In this document: in pieces, positions 44,605-56,321 of the stretch | How positions within the stretch are numbered: the stretch's first letter is position 1 | Layout of the letters: each line of letters starts with the position of its first letter | NCBI RefSeq assembly: GCF_024189315.1 | Contig: NZ_JAIZEO010000002.1 | Coordinates: 186,001 to 250,000, forward strand | DNA from: Halobacillus sp. A5 | Lineage (GTDB): Bacteria; Bacillota; Bacilli; Bacillales; Halobacillaceae | Reading direction: 5' to 3' | Length of the DNA stretch: 64,000 nt | The notes under the pieces: model-generated | Told to the model about the DNA's origin: nothing | Seen by the model: only the letters and a program-made list of their open reading frames with translations | Database searches by the model: none | Made by a program: the position numbers and the translations under genes

Positions 44605-46314
44605 GTGGTAGCACGATTTTTTTCTTACTATAAACCATACAAGTGGTTATTTATTTTAGATTTCAGCTGTGCGGTGCTGGTGGGGATCTTAGAACTGGCC
44701 TTTCCGCTTGCTGTCAACCATGTCATTGATGAGCTGCTGCCGAGGGAGAATTGGACGATTATTATTCTAGCCTGTGTCGGGCTGCTGCTCGTTTACCTGT
44801 TTAATACAGGGCTTCATTATGTGGTGACGTACTGGGGGCACAAGCTTGGGATTAATATCGAAACCGATATGCGTCAGAAGCTGTTCACTCATATGCAGAA
44901 GCTGTCGTTCGGCTATTACGACAACAGCAAAACCGGCCACAGCATCTCACGTTTAACGAAGGATTTAGAGGAGATCGGTGAGGTCGCGCACCACGGGCCT
45001 GAGGATATGTTCGTCGCGTTAATGACGCTCACAGGCTCGTTCGTGTTAATGCTGACGATTAACTGGAAGCTCGCGGTGCTGTCCTTTATCGTTATTCCGC
45101 TGCTTATCGTATTCGCGATCTATTTTAATAAAAAAATGACCGTCACGTTCCGGCGTATGTTCCATAACGTCGCGGAGATCAATTCGCGCGTAGAGGACAG
45201 CATCGGCGGCATCCGTGTGGTACAGGCCTTTGCCAATGAGAAGCATGAGCAGGGGAAATTCCAGGAGAACAATGAGCACTATCGTACGACGAAGCTGGAG
45301 TCGTATAAGATTATGGCGCAGAACGTTACCGCAAACTATGTGCTTATGCGGATGGTGACGTTGTTTACGCTCTTGTTCGGCACGTATTTCGTTATTGCCG
45401 GCGAGCTGACGTACGGTGAATTCGTGGCCTTTATTCTGCTTGCGAATGTTCTGATCGGACCGATACAAAAAATTAACGCCGTCATTGAAAGCTATCCAAA
45501 AGGAATTGCCGGCTTTAAGCGCTACACGGAAATTATGGATACCGCTCCTGACATTCAAGACCGCGAAGGCGCAGTAGATCAACAGCTGAGGGGCACGATT
45601 GAATATCATGATGTCACGTTCGGTTATGAAGGGCTTGCCCCGGTCTTAAATGAAATTAACCTGGCGATTGAGTCCGGGGAAACCGTTGCGTTCGTCGGCC
45701 CTTCAGGAGCAGGAAAAACGACGCTGTGCAGTCTGCTGCCGCGCTTTTATGAAGTGCAGGGCGGGGCAATTACGATTGACGGCACCGACATCCGGGACAT
45801 TACCCTCGATTCGCTGCGCAGCCAGATCGGGATCGTGCAGCAGGACGTCTTTCTTTTTTCAGGAACGATCCGTGAAAACATTGCTTACGGCAATTTAAAC
45901 GCAGCTGACGAAGAAATTATGCAGGCAGCCTTTAGAGCTCGTCTTGATGAATTCATCGCCAGTCAGCCGCAGGGTCTCGATACGGTTATTGGAGAGCGGG
46001 GCGTGAAGCTTTCTGGAGGACAGAAGCAGCGGTTATCGATAGCCCGTATGTTCTTAAAAAACCCGCCGGTCTTAATTTTGGATGAAGCGACCTCGGCATT
46101 AGATACCGAAACCGAAATCGCGATTCAAAAGTCACTCGAGGAGCTGACGGAAGGACGCACGACGCTTGTCATTGCCCACCGTCTCGCCACGATTAAAAAC
46201 GCTGACCGGATTATGGTCGTGACGAAAGAGGGAATTGCGGAGCAGGGGAATCACGAGGAACTGCTGCAGTCGGAAGGGATTTACAGCCGTCTGCATGCTG
46301 CTCAATTTAATTAG
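44605..46314 (+). CDS. ABC exporter, fused membrane and ATPase domains
   Basis: 569 residues: six helices in the first 300 residues, then an ATPase with Walker A GPSGAGKTT, signature LSGGQKQRLS, Walker B LILDEATSALD and H-loop IAHR. It forms homo- or heterodimers exporting lipids, drugs or peptides. GTG start behind GAGGGG. Monocistronic with its own terminator. Confidence 0.92.
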   Translation: MVARFFSYYKPYKWLFILDFSCAVLVGILELAFPLAVNHVIDELLPRENWTIIILACVGLLLVYLFNTGLHYVVTYWGHKLGINIETDMRQKLFTHMQKLSFGYYDNSKTGHSISRLTKDLEEIGEVAHHGPEDMFVALMTLTGSFVLMLTINWKLAVLSFIVIPLLIVFAIYFNKKMTVTFRRMFHNVAEINSRVEDSIGGIRVVQAFANEKHEQGKFQENNEHYRTTKLESYKIMAQNVTANYVLMRMVTLFTLLFGTYFVIAGELTYGEFVAFILLANVLIGPIQKINAVIESYPKGIAGFKRYTEIMDTAPDIQDREGAVDQQLRGTIEYHDVTFGYEGLAPVLNEINLAIESGETVAFVGPSGAGKTTLCSLLPRFYEVQGGAITIDGTDIRDITLDSLRSQIGIVQQDVFLFSGTIRENIAYGNLNAADEEIMQAAFRARLDEFIASQPQGLDTVIGERGVKLSGGQKQRLSIARMFLKNPPVLILDEATSALDTETEIAIQKSLEELTEGRTTLVIAHRLATIKNADRIMVVTKEGIAEQGNHEELLQSEGIYSRLHAAQFN

Positions 46315-46321
46315 TTTGTCT

Positions 46322-46358
46322 AAACCGCTCAGTTGATATGCTGAGCGGTTTTTTTTGT
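46322..46358 (+). terminator. Terminator after the ABC exporter
   Basis: Perfect 11-bp stem, AAACCGCTCAG paired with CTGAGCGGTTT, followed by a T-tract. Confidence 0.9.
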
Positions 46359-46435
46359 GAGGGATGCTGAGAGGAGAGCGGGTTCTCAATGCAGATGACC
46401 TGACGTTTAATTGTATGTTTGATTAATTTTGTAAG

Positions 46436-46462
46436 GAGCGGAGAGGGTTCTCTGCTCTTTTT
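46436..46462 (+). terminator. Second hairpin with T-run, no gene before it
   Basis: GAGCGGAGA paired with TCTCTGCTC (one G-T pair) followed by TTTTT. The roughly 80 bases between it and the previous terminator hold no gene, so a short RNA cannot be excluded. Confidence 0.5.
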
Positions 46463-46576
46463 GTTGAGGGGGAAGTTGTTTTTAAAGGGAGGAGCTTTCG
46501 ATAATGGGGGAAGAGGTGAAAAGGGGCGGCACAGCCCCTTGTTCTGGAAAAATAACGACCATCTGAAGCGGCGAGT

Positions 46577-47146
46577 TTACTTGTTGTCCGTGTGATACGG
46601 ACACGTCGTTAAATGGTCATCGATGATTCCGACGGCCTGCAGAAAAGAGTAAATTGTAACAGGTCCGACAAACGTAAAGCCGCGTTTCTTTAAGTCTTTG
46701 CTTATCTTGGTGGAAAGCTCGTCCTTAGCCGGTATGTCTGAGGAGTCCATGCGGTGATTGATGATCCGATTGTGATCGGTGAACTGCCAAATGTAGTTCG
46801 ACAGGCTGCCGAATTCTTCCTGAATCTTTTGCGCTGCCAAAGCATTGGTCCGCACGGCTTTTATTTTTTGCGGATGGCGTACGACTTCACCGGCTTCCCG
46901 GATGGCTTCAAGCTCAGCTTCCGTCAGGACGGCGCATCGGTCAATATCAAACTGGTGAAAAGCTCTGCGGTAGCCTTCCCGCTTATGTAAAATCGTTCTC
47001 CACGATAAGCCTGCCTGTGCTCCTTCTAAATTAAGCATTTCAAATAAATGGCTGTCGTCGTAGCCCGGGCGCCCCCATTCGGTGTTATGGTAGTGGGTCA
47101 TCTCGGGATCCGACTGGGCCCACGGACAGATCGAATTAGTCGTCAT
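46577..47146 (-). CDS. tag: DNA-3-methyladenine glycosylase I
   Basis: 189 residues. CPWAQSDPEMTHYHNTEWGR supplies the N-terminal zinc cysteine and histidine, GLSWRTILHKREGYRRAF is the helix-hairpin part, and GFTFVGPVTIYSFLQAVGII followed by DDHLTTCPYH closes the zinc site. It excises 3-methyladenine from alkylated DNA, in keeping with the ada genes at 7 kb. AGAGGT precedes the ATG. Confidence 0.95.
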   Translation of the reverse strand: MTTNSICPWAQSDPEMTHYHNTEWGRPGYDDSHLFEMLNLEGAQAGLSWRTILHKREGYRRAFHQFDIDRCAVLTEAELEAIREAGEVVRHPQKIKAVRTNALAAQKIQEEFGSLSNYIWQFTDHNRIINHRMDSSDIPAKDELSTKISKDLKKRGFTFVGPVTIYSFLQAVGIIDDHLTTCPYHTDNK

Positions 47147-47275
47147 TATAAGCGTACCTCTTTTCTTGGATTGTTTTTTCTATCATACATGCTGTTGTCT
47201 GCCGCTTCAATTCTATGTACCTTCCCGCCCAGATTGCATAGGATAATTTTATCAATTGATAAAGGAATGAGCGAC

Positions 47276-48082
47276 ATGTATGATTACTCGCTTGTAGATA
47301 CGATTCTCACCGGCCTCAAAGCGGAGGCCGAGGCGGTCGATTTTTACGAACGACTGGCCGCATCGGCTCCGGCTCACAGCCAGAAAACGATGATTCTTGA
47401 TGCTGCTCAGAGAAAAAAAGCCCGCCTCCATCAATGGAGTGATCTGTATACGAGAATGACCGGCACCTATCCCGACTATACGGTGGAGGAAGTGGATTTT
47501 GATTCGTATGTTGATGGTCTGAATAAGGCTTATGAAAGAGAAGTTGAAGCGTATGAACATTTCCGTCAGGGCCTGGAGCTTACCCGGCATTCTCCGCTCG
47601 GAGGGTTGTTCTGGAGAACGTGTCATGAGGATGCGGCCTTCGCTGAACGGTTCAACTGTTTAGCGAATGACAACCTGGAATTAAAGGACTACGGTGGCGA
47701 GCCTTACGTCGTTAATATTGATGAGGCGGCAAGGCAGAACGAGACGTTCCGAACGGCCTTGTGGACGGGAGAGCATCTGCAGGTGACACTGATGAGTATT
47801 GAAGTCGGCGGAGATATTGGATTAGAAGTGCATCCTGAGGTCGATCAATTTCTCCGAATTGAGGAAGGGGAAGGACTCGTGCAAATGGGGCCAGGGGAAG
47901 ACCAGCTCGATTTTGAAAAAGAAGTAGAAGATGATGACGCCATCATGGTGCCTGCAGGAACGTGGCACAATTTAACCAATACTGGAGAGATTCCTTTAAA
48001 GCTCTACACCATTTACGCGCCGCCAGAGCATCCATTTGGCACGGTTCACGAAACGCAGGAGGATGCGATGGAAGCAGAATAA
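47276..48082 (+). CDS. Ferritin-like domain fused to a cupin domain
   Basis: 268 residues. Residues 1-135 form a ferritin-like four-helix bundle (GLKAEAEAVDFYERLAASAP, then YEREVEAYEHFRQ and HEDAAFAERF give E/H metal-ligand candidates). Residues 140-268 are a cupin barrel (LEVHPEVDQFLRIEEGEG and PAGTWHNLTNTGE carry the metal ligands). The fusion puts two metal domains on one chain. The longer frame to 47048 is unsupported; AAAGGA is best spaced from the ATG at 47276. Confidence 0.8.
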   Translation: MYDYSLVDTILTGLKAEAEAVDFYERLAASAPAHSQKTMILDAAQRKKARLHQWSDLYTRMTGTYPDYTVEEVDFDSYVDGLNKAYEREVEAYEHFRQGLELTRHSPLGGLFWRTCHEDAAFAERFNCLANDNLELKDYGGEPYVVNIDEAARQNETFRTALWTGEHLQVTLMSIEVGGDIGLEVHPEVDQFLRIEEGEGLVQMGPGEDQLDFEKEVEDDDAIMVPAGTWHNLTNTGEIPLKLYTIYAPPEHPFGTVHETQEDAMEAE

Positions 48083-48085
48083 AAG

Positions 48086-48121
48086 AAAACCCGGCTAAGA
48101 ATCTCTCATTAGCCGGGTTTT
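48086..48121. terminator. Bidirectional terminator
   Basis: Perfect 13-bp stem, AAAACCCGGCTAA paired with TTAGCCGGGTTTT. Confidence 0.9.
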
Positions 48122-48126
48122 CGTCA

Positions 48127-51526
<3,400 letters not shown>

Positions 51527-51566
51527 AATAAAACCCTCCCTTTATTTTATTATACGTTTACATTAT

Positions 51567-51584
51567 AATTGTACCGATACAATT
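51567..51584. promoter_or_regulatory. GntR-type operator for the beta-glucoside operon
   Basis: AATTGTACCGATACAATT: arms AATTGTA and TACAATT with a 4-base centre. It lies between the divergent PTS and GntR genes and fits the TTGTA-N-TACAA type site of HutC-group repressors. Confidence 0.75.
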
Positions 51585-51649
51585 TATCAATGCCCAAACA
51601 AAATAATTAGAAATACCTAAAAATGACGAATGAGCCAATGGGCTGGATA

Positions 51650-51658
51650 TGCTATAAT
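51650..51658 (+). promoter_or_regulatory. Extended -10 promoter of the gntR gene
   Basis: TGCTATAAT at 51650-51658, about 40 bases before the start codon. The -35 region is poor, as usual for extended -10 promoters. Confidence 0.6.
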
Positions 51659-51698
51659 TCTTGTAATGTCAGGACAATAAAGGTAAAGAGGAATGTTT

Positions 51699-52409
51699 AT
51701 GCTAAAGTATCAGCAAATCGCAATCGACATCGAAAAATACATTGAAGAGCATGCCCTTCAGCAGAGGGATAAACTGCCCGTGCTTGAGCACCTGATGGCC
51801 CAGTTTGAGGTGAGTAAAAGCACGATTACAAAATCATTGGATCTCCTTGAGAGAAAAGGGGTCGTGTACCAGGTAAGGGGCAGCGGTATTTTTGTCAGAC
51901 GACAAAGTAGAAAAGGGTATATCAGTCTGCTGTCCAATCAGGGCTTTAAGAAGGATCTGGAGGAATTTAATGTCACTTCAGAGGTTATCGAGTTAACCGT
52001 ATGTAAGCCTACCAAAGAAGCGGCTCATAACCTCAACATCGAACTCAGCAGCGACGTCTATTATGTAAAACGCATCCGCTGTGTGAACGGAAAGACGCTC
52101 TGTTTAGAAGAATCCTATTATAATAAAGCGTTTATCACTTATTTGAACAAAGAGATCGCCTCGGAGTCGATTTTTCATTACATTAAAGAAGGTCTCGGAT
52201 TGAAGGTAGGCTTCTCTGACATTTATCTGCACGTCGATAAACTCAATGATGAAGAAGCAGACTATTTAGGATTGAAAAAGGGAGACCCTAAACTGTTTAT
52301 GGAAAGTGTTTTTCATTTAACGAACGGGCAGCCGTTCGACTTTTCCAAGGTTACGTACAACTTTGAACAATCCCAGTTCTTTCTTCAGGCGAATAGTCAT
52401 TTATTATAA
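51699..52409 (+). CDS. GntR/HutC-family regulator with UTRA domain
   Basis: 236 residues: winged helix (YQQIAIDIEKYIEEHALQQR, then SKSTITKSLDLLERKGVVYQ) and a UTRA ligand domain (from about residue 75, with YVKRIRCVNGKTLCLEESYY). It divides from bglP-type genes and probably senses a phospho-beta-glucoside to release the operator at 51567. The ATG at 51699 is better spaced from AAAGAGG than that at 51693. Confidence 0.9.
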   Translation: MLKYQQIAIDIEKYIEEHALQQRDKLPVLEHLMAQFEVSKSTITKSLDLLERKGVVYQVRGSGIFVRRQSRKGYISLLSNQGFKKDLEEFNVTSEVIELTVCKPTKEAAHNLNIELSSDVYYVKRIRCVNGKTLCLEESYYNKAFITYLNKEIASESIFHYIKEGLGLKVGFSDIYLHVDKLNDEEADYLGLKKGDPKLFMESVFHLTNGQPFDFSKVTYNFEQSQFFLQANSHLL

Positions 52410-52415
52410 ATAAGG

Positions 52416-52450
52416 AAGCTTGATTTTATCCTTTGGAAATCAGGCTTTTT
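52416..52450 (+). terminator. Terminator after the GntR gene
   Basis: AAGCTTGATTT paired with AAATCAGGCTT, followed by T residues. Confidence 0.8.
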
Positions 52451-52458
52451 CATTTTCG

Positions 52459-52484
52459 TGAAACGAATCAATACGTCATCCGTA
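52459..52484 (+). promoter_or_regulatory. Candidate ECF sigma promoter of the RDD-PspC unit
   Basis: TGAAAC at 52459-52464, 16-base spacer, CGTA at 52481-52484, 37 bases before the RDD gene. Confidence 0.75.
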
Positions 52485-52521
52485 AAGTAAGTATGGAAAA
52501 TAGGAAAGTGAGGTTTTATAA

Positions 52522-52965
52522 ATGGAAGTATACCGACCTGCAGGCTTTTGGAACAGAGTGGGTGCCAGACTTATAGACGGCATCATCATCACGGTCGTCA
52601 TTGGACTTATTACACTATTAATTTATGGCAGCTTTTTCACCGATGGTTACACCTTCCTGGATTTTCTGGGGTATGCTTACTTAATTATTGTCCCAGTGGT
52701 TTGGTACGGGTACACGATTGGGAGAAAAATAGCAGGAAACCGGATTGTGCGTATGGATGGAAGAAAAGTAGGCTTTGGAACCATGCTGTTAAGAGAGGTC
52801 GTCTCCACAATCGTCTATGTCATCACCCTTGGATTCGGTGCGATTGCCTCGCTCTTTATGATCGGGGTGAGAGACGATAAACGGGCAATTCACGATTTCA
52901 TAGCCAAAACGTATGTCACCCACGCCCCGCCGGAACAAAAAGAAAACGAGGCAGCCGCCAAGTAA
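52522..52965 (+). CDS. RDD-family membrane protein
   Basis: 147 residues with three hydrophobic stretches. GFWNRVGARLIDGIIITVV has the Arg-Asp-Asp-type motif (RLID), and the end contains RAIHDFIAKTYV. Some RDD proteins act as sodium-proton antiporters in halophiles. It lies behind an ECF-type promoter together with PspC. Confidence 0.88.
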   Translation: MEVYRPAGFWNRVGARLIDGIIITVVIGLITLLIYGSFFTDGYTFLDFLGYAYLIIVPVVWYGYTIGRKIAGNRIVRMDGRKVGFGTMLLREVVSTIVYVITLGFGAIASLFMIGVRDDKRAIHDFIAKTYVTHAPPEQKENEAAAK

Positions 52966-52987
52966 ATAAAAACAGGGAGGCAGTATA

Positions 52988-53182
52988 ATGAAGAAATTAT
53001 ATAGGTCTACGAAGGATACACAGTTCGCCGGAGTGCTGGGCGGGCTCAGTGAATTATACAGCATTGATGTCACTCTGCTCCGCGTGCTTACAGTCGTTTC
53101 CGGTTTCTTTACTGGCGGCATGGTCTGGCTGATTTACATCGTTGCCGCTATTGTCATGCCGACTGACAAAGAGCTCGAGTAA
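52988..53182 (+). CDS. PspC-domain protein
   Basis: 64 residues: LYRSTKDTQFAGVLGGLSEL followed by YSIDVTLLRVL and one helix is the complete PspC domain. PspC proteins respond to membrane stress. It follows the RDD gene by 22 bases with AGGGAGG as binding site. Confidence 0.92.
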   Translation: MKKLYRSTKDTQFAGVLGGLSELYSIDVTLLRVLTVVSGFFTGGMVWLIYIVAAIVMPTDKELE

Positions 53183-53299
53183 AGACTTTTCTCTCTTCGT
53201 GGCCAGCCTCCCGCGGTGGAGGGGGGATGGAGATAACGCCCTAACGAGTAGATGGTTACTCCCTAACCCTTTCGAGGATGATGAAGGAGGAACAGCAGT

Positions 53300-53758
53300 A
53301 TGAAATTCAGCATTCTATTATTCACAAGTATTCTGCTTCTCTCGGGCTGCTTGGGAGAGACGAACGCTGCTTTAGGTGAGACATCTAAATACGGCGATCT
53401 AAAGAGCAGCTACTCTGAAGGTCACGCTGAAATCCTTATGACGACGGACAAGGAGCTGTATTCTCCGGGCGAAGCCATCACCGTTCAATTTGAGAACAAG
53501 GGAGAGGCGGCGGCTGGGTACGGAGCAGCGCTTTATTTGGAAAAGCGGGACGGTGACTCGTGGCGTAAAGTACCGTACGAAGATCTCAGCTTTACCAGTG
53601 AAAGCCTCAGTCTTTCAGCCTCATCAAGTGAAGAGCAGGAGCTCCCATTGGAATACATAGAAGGCTCCTTAACGGACGGCACGTACAGGATTACAAAATC
53701 ATTTTCCGTTCACTCAGAAAACGTCGTCCTGGCGGCTTTTTTTGAAGTCTCGGAATAG
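53300..53758 (+). CDS. Lipoprotein with Ig-like (Big_14-type) domain
   Basis: 152 residues. Lipobox LSGC (cysteine 17), then one immunoglobulin-like domain: ILMTTDKELYSPGEAITVQF, then GAALYLEKRDGDSWRKVPY. This matches the Big_14 domain. It is anchored on the outer face of the membrane; role unknown. Confidence 0.8.
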   Translation: MKFSILLFTSILLLSGCLGETNAALGETSKYGDLKSSYSEGHAEILMTTDKELYSPGEAITVQFENKGEAAAGYGAALYLEKRDGDSWRKVPYEDLSFTSESLSLSASSSEEQELPLEYIEGSLTDGTYRITKSFSVHSENVVLAAFFEVSE

Positions 53759-53826
53759 CGTTGTGTTTTCTCTAAACCTTTGCAATAATTGGAAGTAACA
53801 AAAAGGACAAGAGAGGAGCGCTTCTC

Positions 53827-54270
53827 ATTCCAACATTCCGATGGTTTCTATTACCTTGTCTAGTAAGTGGAGGCGTTATAGGCTGCAGTGCGGACGATGA
53901 CACATCCTCAGCGGAAGAAGAGCATGAACTCAGCGAAACGTTCAGATCTGGTGAATATAAGATGGTGGGAGAGAAGGATAAGGTTGGTTTTATTTCCGGC
54001 AGTGCGGAGCTTCTCGTGGAGACTAACAAATACATGTGGCATGTATGGGGAGAAGATATGGAAGGGAAATCGTTTAAAGTAACCGGCAAAAACCTCGGCA
54101 ACGGAGACGAGAAGACCCTCGTTGACAGTGAATTGGAGGGTCCTAACAACAAAGCGGATGCTCATACTCCTTCCAACATGACGTTTCCGAGTGAAGGTGA
54201 CTGGGAGCTGGAGGTTTTCGCAGACGGGGAACAGCTTCAGACGCTCGTCATTCAAGCTTCACATGAATAA
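53827..54270 (+). CDS. Lipoprotein, unknown, apparently with ATT start codon
   Basis: Upstream of the ATG at 53962 the frame stays open and encodes a lipoprotein signal peptide (RWFLLPCLVSGGVIGC, lipobox VIGC). No ATG, GTG or TTG lies in frame, but GAGAGGAG is exactly eight bases before ATT at 53827. This suggests a rare AUU start (148 residues). The mature part is acidic, then a beta-rich domain (FRSGEYKMVGEKDKVGFISG). Alternatively the start codon was mutated and the gene is dying, or a short form starts at 53962. Confidence 0.6.
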   Translation: MPTFRWFLLPCLVSGGVIGCSADDDTSSAEEEHELSETFRSGEYKMVGEKDKVGFISGSAELLVETNKYMWHVWGEDMEGKSFKVTGKNLGNGDEKTLVDSELEGPNNKADAHTPSNMTFPSEGDWELEVFADGEQLQTLVIQASHE

Positions 54271-54278
54271 CAGGGGAG

Positions 54279-54312
54279 GACACCATTTTGCTGAAGAATG
54301 GTGTCTTTTTTT
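54279..54312 (+). terminator. Terminator after the 53827 lipoprotein
   Basis: Perfect 9-bp stem, GACACCATT paired with AATGGTGTC, followed by seven T residues. Confidence 0.88.
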
Positions 54313-54408
54313 CGTAAAGCAGAAAAACTTTCAAAACCTCCATCACTTCCTCTGCCTCATTCGTTATCTAAGTGAAGGAGCCAATAAACAGACAAAGTGA
54401 GTGGTCGT

Positions 54409-54876
54409 ATGGAAGTAAGTGATCTTTATGAGGAGCTGAAAAACGACCTGTTCCGGTTTGCTTTCTCGATCGCCCGCCATGAGCAGGAAGGAAAGGATCT
54501 TGTTCAGGACGCCTGGGTTAAATCATTAAAGGAAGAGCAGCTGCTCTTCCTGCCGAGGCATAAGCAGAAGGCGTGGTTCTACCGTGTTATGAAAAATAAG
54601 CTCATAGATGAACGGAGAAAAGACCGCCGCTTAACAGAGTGGGAGGACGGGACGGACTTTCCGGTTCAGGAGCTCGCCGCAGGAAGGCTGGAAATGACGG
54701 AGCTGCTTTCGCGCCTGTCTCCGGATTTAAGCGATATTGTGTTTAAACGGTATTGGCTGGAGTTATCGAGTAAGGAAATTGGAGAGCGTATCCATCTCCC
54801 GGCTCCTACCGTGCGGTATAAGCTTCAATTGGCTGTCAAACAATTACGGAAATTTCTAGAGGAGGATGAACGATGA
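54409..54876 (+). CDS. ECF-type sigma-70 factor
   Basis: About 155 residues: region 2 (FRFAFSIARHEQEGKDLVQD, then AWFYRVMKNKLIDERRKDRR) and region 4 (YWLELSSKEIGERIHLPAPT, then VRYKLQLAVKQLRKFL). The GTG at 54397 is an alternative start. Its stop overlaps the start of the next gene by four bases (ATGA), so the two are coupled. No classical membrane anti-sigma factor follows, which is unusual. It could be the factor for some of the ECF-type promoters in this window, but this cannot be told from sequence. Confidence 0.85.
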   Translation: MEVSDLYEELKNDLFRFAFSIARHEQEGKDLVQDAWVKSLKEEQLLFLPRHKQKAWFYRVMKNKLIDERRKDRRLTEWEDGTDFPVQELAAGRLEMTELLSRLSPDLSDIVFKRYWLELSSKEIGERIHLPAPTVRYKLQLAVKQLRKFLEEDER

Positions 54877-56069
54877 GTCAACGTATTGGGAATGTGGGAT
54901 TGCTGAATTTAATGAATGCTACGGAGGAGAGTATAAAGGACATTGAACGGATCGAAAACATCGGGATGATTTTGTATCCGAAAGAGAAGGCTCACCTGGT
55001 GCCGAGATTAAACGCCGGCAACATTGGCCAGTGTGTTGAACTGCCGGAGGGGTATCAGGTCGTAAACAGTAATTTAAATGTGGATCAGGCTTACTTTCAA
55101 TCCTTAACAGAGCCTCTGCAGTTATATGTAAACGGCAATTTAATTATTGCGCAGAATGCGGAGGCAGACGACGTAAAGAACAGCCTGCTTCAAGTGAAGG
55201 TAAGTGGCAACATTTACTGCCCAGCGCACGTAAGCGGGTCGCTTTTTCATATGCTGCCGCACGGAGCGTCCGATATTGAGTCGTATGGACAGGAAGAGCT
55301 GCGCTTTGAAAATGGGAAGTTCGAGCTCACCAATGCTTATTTACATTCGATCCATACTACCCTGCGCTTAACGGTGAATGGAAAGCTGCAGCTGAGTGAA
55401 GATCTGGACATGGATTTATTCCAGCAAAAGGTTCATAAGCTTGAGGTCAACGGTGTCGCTTCCCTTTATGAGCCGCAGGAATCTTATTTTTATCAGAAAA
55501 CTGATTCGCTGACCACAGGCAAAGTTGAAATTATTCCTGAAGGCTGCCTGCAGCTGACGAAGGCGGTACGCGTGAACAGCCGCTCGATTAAACGTTTCAA
55601 AGGTAAAAAACTATACACGAAGAAGCCGTTTATCATTGAAGCGGATGTCACGCGTGAAGCGTTCGATATTGCGTCCATCCAGTCCACGTCACTCATCGTG
55701 TGTCCGGAGGAATTGGAAGACCTTGTATACGAAATTACGCCGTCACTGGATACAGAAGTACTCTCTTATGAGGAACGATTTATTTATATCGAAGGAGAAG
55801 AGCACTGGACGAATGACCAGCTTGCTGCTCTGCCTCAACCGGCCGCACTCATCGTAGACGGCGTGCTGACATTCGACAGCGACGTGGAGATCGAAGTGCT
55901 TTTCTCCAAAATAAAAACGCTCGACCTGCTCGGGGTGGTCGTCGTAGAAGCCCCGTCGTTAAAAGGCAGCCTGCAGCAGGTTCTCCGCTTAAATACAGGG
56001 ATGGTACGAGGGCCTCAGACAAAGACGGAAGATTCCAGGCTGGACAATTTAGGTGAATTGATGCTGTAG
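54873..56069 (+). CDS. Unknown repeat protein coupled to the ECF sigma factor
   Basis: 398 residues, no signal peptide, no membrane helix. At least three similar blocks can be seen: LQLYVNGNLIIAQNAEADDV (about 84), LRLTVNGKLQLSEDLDMDLF (about 167) and AALIVDGVLTFDSDVEIEVL (about 318), each followed by a Lx-V-x-G strand. This repeat style suggests a beta-solenoid, somewhat like bactofilins. The ATGA overlap with the sigma gene points to a stoichiometric partner, perhaps an unusual regulator of the sigma factor. No family is recognised. Confidence 0.75.
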   Translation: MSQRIGNVGLLNLMNATEESIKDIERIENIGMILYPKEKAHLVPRLNAGNIGQCVELPEGYQVVNSNLNVDQAYFQSLTEPLQLYVNGNLIIAQNAEADDVKNSLLQVKVSGNIYCPAHVSGSLFHMLPHGASDIESYGQEELRFENGKFELTNAYLHSIHTTLRLTVNGKLQLSEDLDMDLFQQKVHKLEVNGVASLYEPQESYFYQKTDSLTTGKVEIIPEGCLQLTKAVRVNSRSIKRFKGKKLYTKKPFIIEADVTREAFDIASIQSTSLIVCPEELEDLVYEITPSLDTEVLSYEERFIYIEGEEHWTNDQLAALPQPAALIVDGVLTFDSDVEIEVLFSKIKTLDLLGVVVVEAPSLKGSLQQVLRLNTGMVRGPQTKTEDSRLDNLGELML

Positions 56070-56100
56070 GATTAGCTTCTTATAGAAAGGAAGGAGCAGA

Positions 56101-56232
56101 ATGACGATTCACTTTTTCATCTTTACGATTAGTATTTCCAGGGAGAGAAGAGTTAAGGATGTAACCCCTTATCATCAAACTCCCCAGGAAGAGCTGCTGA
56201 GTCGTAAAGCCGCTTATCGAAAATTGTATTAA
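56101..56232 (+). CDS. YrzI-family small protein
   Basis: 43 residues starting MTIHFFIFTISISRERRVKD. The start MTIxFFxxTIxIS is the YrzI signature of Bacillus small proteins (function unknown). AGGAAGGAG precedes the ATG. Confidence 0.75.
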   Translation: MTIHFFIFTISISRERRVKDVTPYHQTPQEELLSRKAAYRKLY

Positions 56233-56240
56233 TGTCATGA

Positions 56241-56273
56241 AAGAGGATCGATGGCCGTCCATCGGTCTCTTTT
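56241..56273 (+). terminator. Terminator after the YrzI gene
   Basis: Stem GATCGATGG paired with CCATCGGTC (one G-T pair) extended by AAGAG and CTCTT, followed by T residues. Confidence 0.8.
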
Positions 56274-56321
56274 ATGTGTGGTAGAATAGGTTGATGATTT
56301 AGGGGCGGAGGTCAGGCGGGC

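Noticed and set aside
56080-56262. Minus-strand frame of 60 residues
   Set aside because: It is the shadow of the YrzI-type gene and runs through a terminator.
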